Shown in pieces: positions 48,607 through 56,750 of a stretch of 64,000 nt of DNA (its first letter is position 1; the number at the start of each line of letters is the position of its first letter). This DNA comes from a virus. The DNA lies in IMG/VR virus record IMGVR_UViG_3300030106_006724, positions 25,201 to 89,200 of that record; one strand, written 5' to 3'. The translations under genes were made by a program, and so were the position numbers. The notes beneath the pieces were generated by a model. That model was not told where the DNA came from and did not search any database. It worked only from the letters and a program-made list of their open reading frames with translations.

Positions 48607-50925
48607 ATGCAAGGAACATTATTTTCTTCAGATTATGTTATAGATGCTAACGGTAACGAAAGATTAATTGAAATCAATACCGATACTGCATTTACACAAG
48701 AATTTATAGATAGCTATATAAACTTAACTGACTTTATTAACGTACTTTCGTCTAATAATATAGCAGAAGTAGTAGTAATATACAAAGATTTCCATTATAA
48801 TTTTGTTGAGAAGTTAGAAGCTACGTTAAGCTCTCAACTTCCCTCAGTAACTTTAACTAAACAGATTGAAGATATTAATAGTATTTATCCTAACTCAGTT
48901 ACTGATGCTGCTAATAAATTTATATTAAGACTTGCTTATAACGAAAATGCATTACTAGACTCTACTTATGCTAAAAATAAATTAAATCTATTTGAATTAT
49001 TTGTAGATAATAATAATACAACAGAAATAGCTGAATTTTATCATTCAGGTTCTAACGGTATTATAAATACTATTACAGCATCATCTAACGCATCAAATAT
49101 TCCTGATTATATTTCTAAACCATCTGAGGTTCAGCATCAAACATATAACTTATTTAAAGGAGTATCAGGCTCTACTGATCAAGAACAATTAGATAATATT
49201 ATTGAAGATGTAGAAAATATAGAACGAGTAGATAGGATGGTACAAAAATACCATTATAATAGCGGACAAGTAGTTAATAATAGAATTACTTCTATAAGAT
49301 TATTTTCAATAGTATATGATACTGATATAAAATTACTACATTTAGGAATAGCAAAAGCTTCTGCTATGTTAAATATTCCTGGAGTAGTCGAGTATGATAC
49401 CAGAGGAGTAGGTAGATTAAAACTTCAACATTATTATGAGTTTGCTACTAACTATCCTAAGTTTAATCGTAAGCAAGGAGGTTTTTTACCTACAGTACAT
49501 GTTTTAAAACCTGATAATTCAGGAGTTCAGATTAGCTCAGTTCAGTTAAATGATAGTTTAGCTTCATATTATGTTTCTGGCTCTCCTGATACTGATAGCG
49601 GTTCAGTATTAGTTCAATGGAGTATTCCTGGCAATGAAATTCCTTCCGGTTCTTATGTAACCAGCTCAATAGTACATACTGCTATGTCTTCATCAGCAGG
49701 TGATGCAGCTTTAGGAAGATTAGTAACTGATAGCGGTTACGAACTACCAGTAAGTCCTGCCTCGATATTTTTAGTACATGACTCAGCTTCTAATACGGTT
49801 ACTTTCGAAAGTATGCATAATATAAATCCTGGAGATAGTTTATTTAATTTAGATGGTAGTAAGTATTTAATATCTCAATCTCTTCTTGATGTTTATTCTA
49901 ATCAGGATAATCCAATTTATGAATTAAATATGGAATCTACCGATATGTACATATTAAGTTCATCAGGTATATTAGTTCATAATGCTCCTTGTTTTATAGC
50001 AGGAACTATGATTGAATGCGAAGATTCAGTTAAACCTATTGAAATAATTGACCCAGGAGAAAAAGTATTAACTTATAATCACGAAACTAACGAAATAGAA
50101 CCTAAAGAAGTATTAGAAATATGTGTTTGTAAAGATACTCCTGTTATTAAAATTACTATAGGAGAAATAGAAGTTACTTGTACTCATGATCATCCTTTCT
50201 ATATTGAAAATAAAGGGTACGCTTCTTATAATCCAATACAGACATACGAAGATGCTGGAATGGAAGTAGCTAAATTAGAAATAGGAGACAAGGTATTAGA
50301 TGCTAATAAAGTATATACTGAAGTAAAAAGTATAGAAGAGTTAGAGGAACATGAAACTGTATATAATTTAAAGCAGGTTAAAGATAATCATAATTTTTAT
50401 GCTAATAGTTTTTTAGTTCATAATAGAGGAGGTTTTTGTTTTGCAGCTGGTAGTGAAGTAGCGTTAGCTAATGGAGATTATAAAAATATAGAAGATATAG
50501 TAATAGGAGATCAAGTTTTAAGTTGGAATGAAGAAACACATAAAGTGGAAGCTGATACTGTTTACGATATTACTAAACCAGTTTATAGCAATCTAATAGA
50601 CTTAACTTTTGAAAATTCATATACTAATAAAGAATCTAATATTAGCTATATTAGTTGTACTAAAGATCATCCTATATATATTTGGAATGAAGATAATTTT
50701 AAACTAGCATCTTCTGATCCAGATAGAAGTAATGAAATTTATGATATTCCTCACAAAGTTGAAAAATTAGTAATAGGTAATAATGCTATTAATATTCATA
50801 ACGGTCACAGTGAATTAAAAGATTTACAATTTGCTGAAGATAAAGATCCACAAGTTACGTATTGTTTAAGAGTTAAAAATAATAATAACTTTTTTGTTAA
50901 TAATATTTTAGTACACAATAAATAA
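48607..50925 (+). CDS. Large phage protein with tandem C-terminal Hint domains
   Basis: 772 aa. Residues 1-400 contain an alpha/beta module (RLIEINTDTAF is reminiscent of ATP-grasp ends) and then beta-rich repeats with Ser/Gly. From 390 to 772 three Hint-like segments follow: a degenerate one ending VHN (457-459), a complete one with Cys462 (CFIAGTMIECE), THDH (526-529) and VHN (604-606), and a second complete one with Cys611 (CFAAGSEVALA), TKDH (685-688) and terminal VHNK. The residues after VHN are Ala, Arg and Lys, not Ser, Thr or Cys, so ordinary intein splicing is unlikely; self-cleavage like bacterial intein-like or Hedgehog domains is possible. Probably a virion or secreted protein. 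Preceded by no clear promoter. Confidence 0.72.
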   Translation: MQGTLFSSDYVIDANGNERLIEINTDTAFTQEFIDSYINLTDFINVLSSNNIAEVVVIYKDFHYNFVEKLEATLSSQLPSVTLTKQIEDINSIYPNSVTDAANKFILRLAYNENALLDSTYAKNKLNLFELFVDNNNTTEIAEFYHSGSNGIINTITASSNASNIPDYISKPSEVQHQTYNLFKGVSGSTDQEQLDNIIEDVENIERVDRMVQKYHYNSGQVVNNRITSIRLFSIVYDTDIKLLHLGIAKASAMLNIPGVVEYDTRGVGRLKLQHYYEFATNYPKFNRKQGGFLPTVHVLKPDNSGVQISSVQLNDSLASYYVSGSPDTDSGSVLVQWSIPGNEIPSGSYVTSSIVHTAMSSSAGDAALGRLVTDSGYELPVSPASIFLVHDSASNTVTFESMHNINPGDSLFNLDGSKYLISQSLLDVYSNQDNPIYELNMESTDMYILSSSGILVHNAPCFIAGTMIECEDSVKPIEIIDPGEKVLTYNHETNEIEPKEVLEICVCKDTPVIKITIGEIEVTCTHDHPFYIENKGYASYNPIQTYEDAGMEVAKLEIGDKVLDANKVYTEVKSIEELEEHETVYNLKQVKDNHNFYANSFLVHNRGGFCFAAGSEVALANGDYKNIEDIVIGDQVLSWNEETHKVEADTVYDITKPVYSNLIDLTFENSYTNKESNISYISCTKDHPIYIWNEDNFKLASSDPDRSNEIYDIPHKVEKLVIGNNAINIHNGHSELKDLQFAEDKDPQVTYCLRVKNNNNFFVNNILVHNK

Positions 50926-50928
50926 ATT

Positions 50929-51069
50929 ATGTCAGCACCAATATATAAAACAGTTTCATTTAGTGAAGTCAAAGAAGGAAAACTAAACTCAGTTGATTCT
51001 ACTCAAGAAACTAATACTAAAGCTATTATAGGAAGATTTATAACTTACTTTAAAGCAAAACACTTATAA
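50929..51069 (+). CDS. Small hypothetical protein
   Basis: 46 aa (MSAPIYKTVSFSEVKEGKLN start). Short beta/alpha pattern, no family. Three bases after the Hint gene and just before a promoter. Confidence 0.5.
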   Translation: MSAPIYKTVSFSEVKEGKLNSVDSTQETNTKAIIGRFITYFKAKHL

Positions 51070-51073
51070 AAAT

Positions 51074-51105
51074 AGTTGCTTTTTCGAGTTATTTTACTTA
51101 TATTA
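51074..51105 (+). promoter_or_regulatory. Phage promoter (AGTTGC...TATATTA)
   Basis: AGTTGCTTTTTCGAG on the left, TTACTTATATTA on the right, consensus spacing. The next ATG follows after 13 nt. Confidence 0.65.
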
Positions 51106-51118
51106 TTATTTAAATGTT

Positions 51119-51313
51119 ATGATTATGAACCAGTTATTTTTTATAAAATCACATAAAGTTAACCATAAAACTATAGATTCAGTAATGGAAGGTTGCCATA
51201 TTGAATTAGATGGTTATCGATACGAACAACTTAATAAAAGACCTTTTGGTAGATCGATTGAGAGAAGATTGAGAAGTATGGATGAAGAAACTCAATTAGT
51301 AGTCTATAAGTAA
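51119..51313 (+). CDS. Small basic hypothetical protein
   Basis: 64 aa with MNQLFFIKSHKVNHKTIDSV and a basic C-terminal RSIERRLRSMDEETQ. Two adjacent ATGs (51119 and 51125) are possible starts. Overlaps the next gene (TAATG). No family recognised. Confidence 0.5.
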   Translation: MIMNQLFFIKSHKVNHKTIDSVMEGCHIELDGYRYEQLNKRPFGRSIERRLRSMDEETQLVVYK

Positions 51314-51669
51314 TGGAAAAACTAAATTGGTATTATATTTTTCTAGGGTTTGTAGTTACTGTTATAGCTCAGATAGGAGCTTGGTTTCAACATAATCTTC
51401 AATTTAAAGATCCTAAATACGATGAAACTTGGTGGGGTATGTATGCTTTGGCTATACCTCTAACTTATGTTTTTATTTTAGCTACTAAATATAATGTAGT
51501 TGGGTATGGAGGTTCTATATGGGGAGCTAGATTTGTAGGTTTTGCTTTAGGAATGTTAGTATATGCTATAATGATTCAAATATTTTTTAAAGAACCTTTT
51601 ACTATCAAGATAGCAGTTCAGTTATTATTATGTTTTACTATATTAGCAGTCCAAGCTTTTTGGAAATAA
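51313..51669 (+). CDS. Four-helix membrane protein
   Basis: 118 aa with four hydrophobic segments (YYIFLGFVVTVIAQIGAWF, MYALAIPLTYVFILATKY, FVGFALGMLVYAIMIQIFF, IAVQLLLCFTILAVQAFW). No family recognised. It immediately precedes flavodoxin. Confidence 0.65.
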   Translation: MEKLNWYYIFLGFVVTVIAQIGAWFQHNLQFKDPKYDETWWGMYALAIPLTYVFILATKYNVVGYGGSIWGARFVGFALGMLVYAIMIQIFFKEPFTIKIAVQLLLCFTILAVQAFWK

Positions 51670-51672
51670 ATT

Positions 51673-52200
51673 ATGGATATAAAAATTATTTACGGATCAG
51701 ATACAGGTAATACAGAAGATGTAACTAATATGATAGTTGATCTTTTAATGGCAGGCGAAGGTAGGTACATTACAAAAATAGTAACTGTTGAAGATTTAGA
51801 GCCTGAAGATTGGACCTCTCACGATTATTACTTTTTAGGTATTCCTACTTGGTACGATGGAGAACTTCAGAGTGATTGGGAAGAATACTTTGAAGAATTT
51901 AAAACTATAGATTTTACTGGTAAAACAGTAGCTATATTTGGATTAGGAGATCAATATACTTATGCTACGTGGTTCTGTGACGGAGTAGGAATATTAGCTA
52001 AAGTTATTATGGAAAATGGAGGTAAAGTTATAGGTTATACTGAAAAAGATGACTCTTATGATTTTGAAACTATTCCTAAAGCTTTATTAGATGAAAATAC
52101 TTTTTATGGGTTATGTATTGACCAGGATAATCAAGAAGAATTAACTGAAAGTAGAGTTAATAACTGGGTTGAAAAAGTTAAAAAAGAGTTGGAATCCTGA
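51673..52200 (+). CDS. Flavodoxin (long chain)
   Basis: 175 aa with IIYGSDTGNTEDV (FMN phosphate loop, residues 4-16), FLGIPTWYDGELQSDWEEYF (long-chain flavodoxin loop) and IFGLGDQYTYATWFCDGVG. The fold acts as a one-electron carrier in the cytoplasm. With the reductase at 52683 it makes a complete shuttle, useful for radical SAM or reductase enzymes. Its stop codon lies inside the next promoter. Confidence 0.9.
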   Translation: MDIKIIYGSDTGNTEDVTNMIVDLLMAGEGRYITKIVTVEDLEPEDWTSHDYYFLGIPTWYDGELQSDWEEYFEEFKTIDFTGKTVAIFGLGDQYTYATWFCDGVGILAKVIMENGGKVIGYTEKDDSYDFETIPKALLDENTFYGLCIDQDNQEELTESRVNNWVEKVKKELES

Positions 52201-52218
52201 TATATTTTTCTTATATTT
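52187..52218 (+). promoter_or_regulatory. Phage promoter overlapping flavodoxin stop
   Basis: AGTTGGAATCCTGATATATT and TTTCTTATATTT at the right end, consensus spacing. The flavodoxin C-terminus (ELES stop) is encoded inside the element. A second, similar coding-end overlap occurs at 44725. Confidence 0.7.
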
Positions 52219-52236
52219 ATAGATAAAGGAAGTAAT

Positions 52237-52479
52237 ATGGCAGATACAAATAGATACGTAGTAAAAATTGAAGCTTACGTTTATGGTAAAGATGATTATC
52301 ATGTAAGAATGAAAGCTCATAAAATGCTCGATAAAATTAACGCTGATAACTTAAATGCAGATGCTGAAATAAAAGAACTTGGTTCTCAACCTTTCGGTAC
52401 CTTTAAGTATAGAGAATTAGAAGACTTTAGTCGACCATCTAAATTAGATGAACCTGACGATAGTCCTTTACCGTTTTAA
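52237..52479 (+). CDS. Conserved phage hypothetical protein
   Basis: 80 aa with a strand-rich N-terminus (YVVKIEAYVYGKDDYHVRMKA) and a flexible acidic, proline-rich tail (PDDSPLPF). Similar small proteins occur in T4-like marine phages. Preceded by GGAAGTAAT. No function. Confidence 0.6.
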   Translation: MADTNRYVVKIEAYVYGKDDYHVRMKAHKMLDKINADNLNADAEIKELGSQPFGTFKYRELEDFSRPSKLDEPDDSPLPF

Positions 52480-52480
52480 T

Positions 52481-52705
52481 ATGTTTGAAATTATAAGAAT
52501 TGTAAGTGGCTATTTAGTCATAGGTTGTATTTGGATAATATGGTTCGAATGGTTTTGTAAAAAAAATAAAATAGGAGGTGCATTTACTAATCAAGAAAGA
52601 TATATTCAGTTAGTATTATGGCCTTTAAATTTATCTGTATTCCTTTTTACTTGGATACAGGAGGCTTTTAAAAATAGTAACGATGGCGGACCTAGCGGTT
52701 ATTAA
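52481..52705 (+). CDS. Small membrane protein
   Basis: 74 aa with two hydrophobic helices (IIRIVSGYLVIGCIWIIWF, QLVLWPLNLSVFLFTWI) and Gly-rich end. A farther in-frame ATG lies inside the preceding gene. Overlaps the reductase gene by 23 nt. Confidence 0.6.
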   Translation: MFEIIRIVSGYLVIGCIWIIWFEWFCKKNKIGGAFTNQERYIQLVLWPLNLSVFLFTWIQEAFKNSNDGGPSGY

Positions 52706-53396
52706 AGAAATAATTAAAGAAACTAAAAATGTATGGAGATTTAAAATAGAATCTCCTTTATACGATAAATTAAATTATAAACCAGGACAACTTATTAATT
52801 TATTTTTAAGAAGTCCTATGGATCCTCCTCACGTAAGAAGTTATTCTATTTCTTCTTGGCCTGATGATACAAATCAACTAGAGATAATAGTTACCGATCA
52901 GCCTGGCGGTATTATGAGTGAATTATTATTTAGACAAGCTAAGGTAGGAACTGAATTAGAATATAGTGGACCTATGGGGGTATTTACCCTTCCGGAAGAA
53001 ATTAATAGAGATATTTTCTTTGTTTGTACTGGTTCAGGTATAAGTCCTTTTAGATCCATGGTAAATTACGTTACTAAAAATAATATTAAGACTAAAAATA
53101 TTCATCTTATATATGGTTGTAGAACTAAAGCAGATCTACTTTATTACGATGAATTAAAAGAATTAGAAAAAGAAAATCCTAACTTTCATTATCATTGTAC
53201 TCTTTCTAGAGAGAAAGTAGAAGGATTTCATAACGGTTATGTTCATCCAATTTATTTAGATTTAATTAAAGATCTAAAAAATAAACCTCTATTCTACTTA
53301 TGTGGTTGGAAGCAGATGATTACCGATGTTAGAACTAATCTAAATAGATTAGATTATAAGATGGGTAAAGATATAAGGATAGAAATATTCGGATAA
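52683..53396 (+). CDS. Ferredoxin/flavodoxin-NADP reductase
   Basis: 237 aa with KPGQLINLFLRSP and HVRSYSISSWPDD (RxYS FAD motif), GPMGVF, CTGSGISPFRSMV (NADP pyrophosphate) and FYLCGWKQMI (NADP adenine). The length fits the plant-type FNR family. It likely reduces the flavodoxin encoded 0.5 kb upstream with NADPH. Confidence 0.9.
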   Translation: MADLAVIKEIIKETKNVWRFKIESPLYDKLNYKPGQLINLFLRSPMDPPHVRSYSISSWPDDTNQLEIIVTDQPGGIMSELLFRQAKVGTELEYSGPMGVFTLPEEINRDIFFVCTGSGISPFRSMVNYVTKNNIKTKNIHLIYGCRTKADLLYYDELKELEKENPNFHYHCTLSREKVEGFHNGYVHPIYLDLIKDLKNKPLFYLCGWKQMITDVRTNLNRLDYKMGKDIRIEIFG

Positions 53397-53399
53397 ATC

Positions 53400-54518
53400 T
53401 TGAAAAATAAAAAGGTTATAATATCTAAGGATAGAATATTTTATTCTGACGGTAATAAAAATAAAGGTATCGTTATGGATAAAATAGCTAAACCTATTAC
53501 TGAAGAGTTCTGTAGTATAGTAGGTAAGAGTAGAGGAGATATACTAGATATAGGATTTGGTTTAGGATACTCAGCTGATAGATTTTATTCTATGGGTGTT
53601 AAGAGTTATACTTGTATCGAAATTAATAAGCAAATTTATGATACAGCTATAAAGTGGGCAGAAGATAAAGATAATGTTAATATTATTTACGGAGACTGGA
53701 TAGATATAATTCCAACTCTTAATAAAAAATTTGATGGTATCTTTATGGATACCTATGAAGATAAAAATTATTCTAAATTTGAAGATTATGCAAAATTAAT
53801 CTCAAATGAAAATTGTTGTTTATCAATTTATGAATATCCTGAACTTAAAAGTTTAAATTTATTAAATTCAAAAGCTATAAAATTAGAACAAGAAGGTTAT
53901 GAATTGCTATTAAAACCTTATCATAGAGTATGTTGGACATATTTCGTAGCTAATAAATTTAGAAAAAATAAGTTCTTTAGTTCTAAAAAGTTACTCTCAA
54001 AAAAGCTATGTAATAAATTAATATCAGATAATAAAGATTCTCTTATTAAAGAAGAAGTAGAGAAAGAAGTAGATGGTATTTTACATAAAAGAATCTATAA
54101 GTTTACTAATTTAAAATATAATAAAGCTTTTGAAGATATATTAAATAATACTTTCTTCTTAAATTATCAAAAAGTAAACTTAAAAGATATATTATGCGTT
54201 ATGGTTGAATACGGTGTAGGTGAAGGTTACGATAGACATGTTGAAACTATTAAAGGATTATCTTTAGATCATAAAGAGCAATATAATATGATATACGACT
54301 TTACTCTTAATGATGATTATGAAGGAGGAGAAGTTGAAATATATGACGCATGGCATAAAAATGACAGAGATACATTTTCAGCTATAAAACCTAATATAGG
54401 AGAATGTTTAATTTACAAACCTTATCAACATGCTACTTATAAGAAAGTAACTAAAAATAAAAAGTATCAAATCATAGTAATGATTAAAAATAAAGATTTA
54501 AAAAAAACTTTAATATAA
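53400..54518 (+). CDS. Fusion of methyltransferase and 2OG-Fe(II) oxygenase
   Basis: 372 aa from a TTG start. The N-terminal half has a Rossmann methyltransferase core (DILDIGFGLGYSADRFYS, CIEINKQIYDTAIKWAE, YGDWIDI, DGIFMDTYED). The C-terminal half resembles prolyl-4-hydroxylase-type 2-oxoglutarate oxygenases: RHVE (His280, Glu282 in place of Asp), a jellyroll core LNDDYEGGEVEIYD, GECLIYKPYQHATYKKV (second His344) and a basic residue. If real, this could methylate and then hydroxylate one substrate. The Glu for Asp swap and the fusion are unusual. Confidence 0.68.
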   Translation: MKNKKVIISKDRIFYSDGNKNKGIVMDKIAKPITEEFCSIVGKSRGDILDIGFGLGYSADRFYSMGVKSYTCIEINKQIYDTAIKWAEDKDNVNIIYGDWIDIIPTLNKKFDGIFMDTYEDKNYSKFEDYAKLISNENCCLSIYEYPELKSLNLLNSKAIKLEQEGYELLLKPYHRVCWTYFVANKFRKNKFFSSKKLLSKKLCNKLISDNKDSLIKEEVEKEVDGILHKRIYKFTNLKYNKAFEDILNNTFFLNYQKVNLKDILCVMVEYGVGEGYDRHVETIKGLSLDHKEQYNMIYDFTLNDDYEGGEVEIYDAWHKNDRDTFSAIKPNIGECLIYKPYQHATYKKVTKNKKYQIIVMIKNKDLKKTLI

Positions 54519-54688
54519 TGTCGATGAATAAATACTGGAGATTATGGGCTCAAGCATTAGGTGAAAAAACAGGACAAAGTAATGAAGAAGCAGATGCAGT
54601 AGCAAGATTTAGAACTATATTAATATTACAAGCTGTTATAACTAATGTGCTAATATCTATTAATATATTAATTACTTGGTTAAAATAA
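54518..54688 (+). CDS. Conserved small membrane protein
   Basis: 56 aa with WRLWAQALGEKTGQSN and a single hydrophobic helix (ILILQAVITNVLISINILIT). Proteins beginning similarly (YWRLWAKALG) are present in marine T4-like phages. The TAATG start overlaps the oxygenase gene. Confidence 0.6.
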   Translation: MSMNKYWRLWAQALGEKTGQSNEEADAVARFRTILILQAVITNVLISINILITWLK

Positions 54689-54698
54689 CTAAGAAAAA

Positions 54699-54730
54699 AG
54701 TTGCTTTTCTGGAAAATTTTTACTATATTA
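54699..54730 (+). promoter_or_regulatory. Phage promoter (AGTTGC...TATATTA)
   Basis: AGTTGCTTTTCTGG on the left and TTTACTATATTA on the right, consensus spacing. Leader of 26 nt with AAAACGGTT before the ATG. Confidence 0.65.
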
Positions 54731-54756
54731 AGGTATATTAAAAATTAAAAACGGTT

Positions 54757-55260
54757 ATGAAATATAAAAATTCTACTAAAATTATATCTGGTTCAGATAG
54801 TAAAAAAGCTAAAAACGAAAAAAAAGACTGTGTAGTAAAAGCTATTGCTTCTTCTACTAGTGTGGATTATAATACTGCTCATAGTTGGGTTAAAGAAAAC
54901 TTTGAGAGAGAAGATAAAAAAGGAACTAGTAATTGGATGATTTCTAAAAGATTTAAAAATGAAAAAATGGAAATCGGAGGTAAAGAGTTCAAAGTTAGAA
55001 AACTAAAAAGCTGGGAAACTACAAATAGTTATAAGCTTTATGGTGAGTTAATAAATCGTCAGAAAACTGTTAAGTCTTTTAGAAAAGATAAACCTAACGG
55101 TACTTATATGGTATTAGTTAGTAAGCATGCTTTTACTATTAAAGAAGGTACTTTGATAGATAATGTAGGAGAAGAATGGAGACCTACTAGAAAAGTAATC
55201 GGAGCTTATCAGTTTGTTCCAGTTAGTAAAGAAGTTCAACTTTCCCTAGATTTTTCTTAG
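54757..55260 (+). CDS. Possible papain-like cysteine peptidase-type protein
   Basis: 167 aa. A KDCVVKAIASSTSVDYNTAH block with Cys near residue 25 and a later VLVSKHAFTIKEGTLIDN with His near 125 and Asn/Asp give the layout of a papain-like Cys-His-Asn peptidase. The assignment rests on spacing only. Starts from its own promoter. Confidence 0.4.
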   Translation: MKYKNSTKIISGSDSKKAKNEKKDCVVKAIASSTSVDYNTAHSWVKENFEREDKKGTSNWMISKRFKNEKMEIGGKEFKVRKLKSWETTNSYKLYGELINRQKTVKSFRKDKPNGTYMVLVSKHAFTIKEGTLIDNVGEEWRPTRKVIGAYQFVPVSKEVQLSLDFS

Positions 55261-55265
55261 GGAAT

Positions 55266-55297
55266 AGTTGGAAGTCTGAGAAAAAGTTCTTATATTT
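55266..55297 (+). promoter_or_regulatory. Phage promoter (AGTTGG...TATATTT)
   Basis: AGTTGGAAGTCTGAG on the left and GTTCTTATATTT on the right, consensus spacing. Leader of about 29 nt ends in AAAAAGGTT before the ATG. Confidence 0.7.
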
Positions 55298-55326
55298 AAG
55301 TATATAAATCAATAATAAAAAAGGTT

Positions 55327-56241
55327 ATGTCAAATCAATTAATTTTCGAAACTCTTAAAGCTAAAGAGGATAAACTGCAAGCTAAATTAGATAAATTACA
55401 AGAAAAACATAGAGAAGTTAGAGATGCTAAAACTAAAGCTCTTAACGATACTTTAAGATCTTATTTTGAACCAACTATTGCAGGTGATTCAGCTACTAAC
55501 TTAGTAGATGTTAAGTATGAAACTTCTTATGGTTCTTCTATGGAGATTACTGCTCAAGGTAATTCATATGAAAAAGACGTATGGAATCAAGAAAAAGAAG
55601 AATATGAAGTTAAAACTTTATTTAGAAGAAAAGAAGTATGTACTGTAAAAGTAAAAGAGTATAGTAGATATGATAATGACGAAGATACTGGAGATCATTT
55701 TACTGATTTAGGTATTAGTACTTATTCTTCTTCTGATAATTACTCAGAGTTTACTTTAGATAGAATGTTATTTACTGGTCAAGTTGCTTTAACTATTAAA
55801 GACTTTAAAGATGATATCTTAGCTGATATGAATAAAGTTTATGAGCAGCATACTAAATTAACTGATAAGTCATTGGATAAAGTAAATGTGGTTAGGGATC
55901 AGATCCAAGAAATCGAAGATCAGAGATCTAAATTTAAGCATGATATCTTCATGGAAGATCTTAAGAATGGTATCGAACTTTTAGATGATAAAACTGCTTC
56001 GATCCAGGTAAGATACGATTGGCATGTTGGTAGCATTATAGCTGCTAAGATTACTAGAACTTCTTACTCAGGTAAGTCTGTTGACTTAGAAGTTAAGACT
56101 AAAGGAAGATCTTGGAATAGTGAAACTGAAAAGTATGAAGATCAGATCTTTACTAAGACTTTAGATAAAGTAAGAGTTTCTAAACTTCAGGATTCTTTTT
56201 TAAACGGTTATAGTAATTTAACTTGGAAAAAAGTATCGTAA
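55327..56241 (+). CDS. Coiled-coil protein with two similar halves
   Basis: 304 aa. An N-terminal helix with heptads (LKAKEDKLQAKLDKLQEKHREV) and two related beta-rich parts, each with W-N-x-E-x-E-x-Y-E (VWNQEKEEYEVKTLFRRKE and SWNSETEKYEDQIFTK), about 140 residues apart, separated by a second coiled coil (170-205). This suggests an internal duplication. No family recognised. Confidence 0.65.
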   Translation: MSNQLIFETLKAKEDKLQAKLDKLQEKHREVRDAKTKALNDTLRSYFEPTIAGDSATNLVDVKYETSYGSSMEITAQGNSYEKDVWNQEKEEYEVKTLFRRKEVCTVKVKEYSRYDNDEDTGDHFTDLGISTYSSSDNYSEFTLDRMLFTGQVALTIKDFKDDILADMNKVYEQHTKLTDKSLDKVNVVRDQIQEIEDQRSKFKHDIFMEDLKNGIELLDDKTASIQVRYDWHVGSIIAAKITRTSYSGKSVDLEVKTKGRSWNSETEKYEDQIFTKTLDKVRVSKLQDSFLNGYSNLTWKKVS

Positions 56242-56270
56242 GTATAATTAATAAGACTGATTTAGTCATC

Positions 56271-56450
56271 ATGAGCTGCAACTGTTTAGAGCAGCTCTTG
56301 GTGGCTGAAAAGTATGCAGATCGAGCCGAAGACTTTATGTTGTTTAAGTTTGGATCTGGTTTAACTGCTGAAGAAGTAGTAATTTATGATGAGTTTAGGA
56401 GTAATAATAAGCAGAAAATAGCTGCTAAGAAAATAATGTTAAAAAATTAA
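56271..56450 (+). CDS. Small hypothetical protein
   Basis: 59 aa with SCNCLEQLLVAEKYADRAEDF and a basic tail. ATG at 56271 gives a clean start 29 nt after the previous stop; an earlier TTG would overlap the preceding gene. No family recognised. Confidence 0.5.
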   Translation: MSCNCLEQLLVAEKYADRAEDFMLFKFGSGLTAEEVVIYDEFRSNNKQKIAAKKIMLKN

Positions 56451-56451
56451 T

Positions 56452-56652
56452 ATGTTAATAATAAAAGTAGGTAAAAAAGAAAATATAAATCAAGCTGTAA
56501 AGCGATTAAAAAGAAAGGTCCGTAATACTGGTCTTATTAAACAGATAAGAGAGAATAAGTATTTTGAGAAACCTTCTGCTGCTAGAAGAAAGAAAAAACA
56601 AAAAGCTGTCTTTCAGAAGAATTGGGAACTTAAAAACGGAATAGATGTATAG
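56452..56652 (+). CDS. Small basic protein
   Basis: 66 aa, strongly basic (AVKRLKRKVRNTGLIKQIREN, PSAARRKKKQKAVFQKNW). It may bind nucleic acids or ribosomes. No family recognised. Confidence 0.55.
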   Translation: MLIIKVGKKENINQAVKRLKRKVRNTGLIKQIRENKYFEKPSAARRKKKQKAVFQKNWELKNGIDV

Positions 56653-56746
56653 CGATTTAAACGTAACAGAAGAAGGTATGCTAGTTTTTATAGTTACCGC
56701 GTTGTTGTTATATATGTTAACTTATTTAATAGATAATAAAAAATAA
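56645..56746 (+). CDS. Mini membrane protein
   Basis: 33 aa, essentially one transmembrane helix (MLVFIVTALLLYMLTYLI) after a short polar start. Overlaps the previous gene by 8 nt. Confidence 0.45.
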   Translation: MYSDLNVTEEGMLVFIVTALLLYMLTYLIDNKK

Positions 56747-56750
56747 AAGT

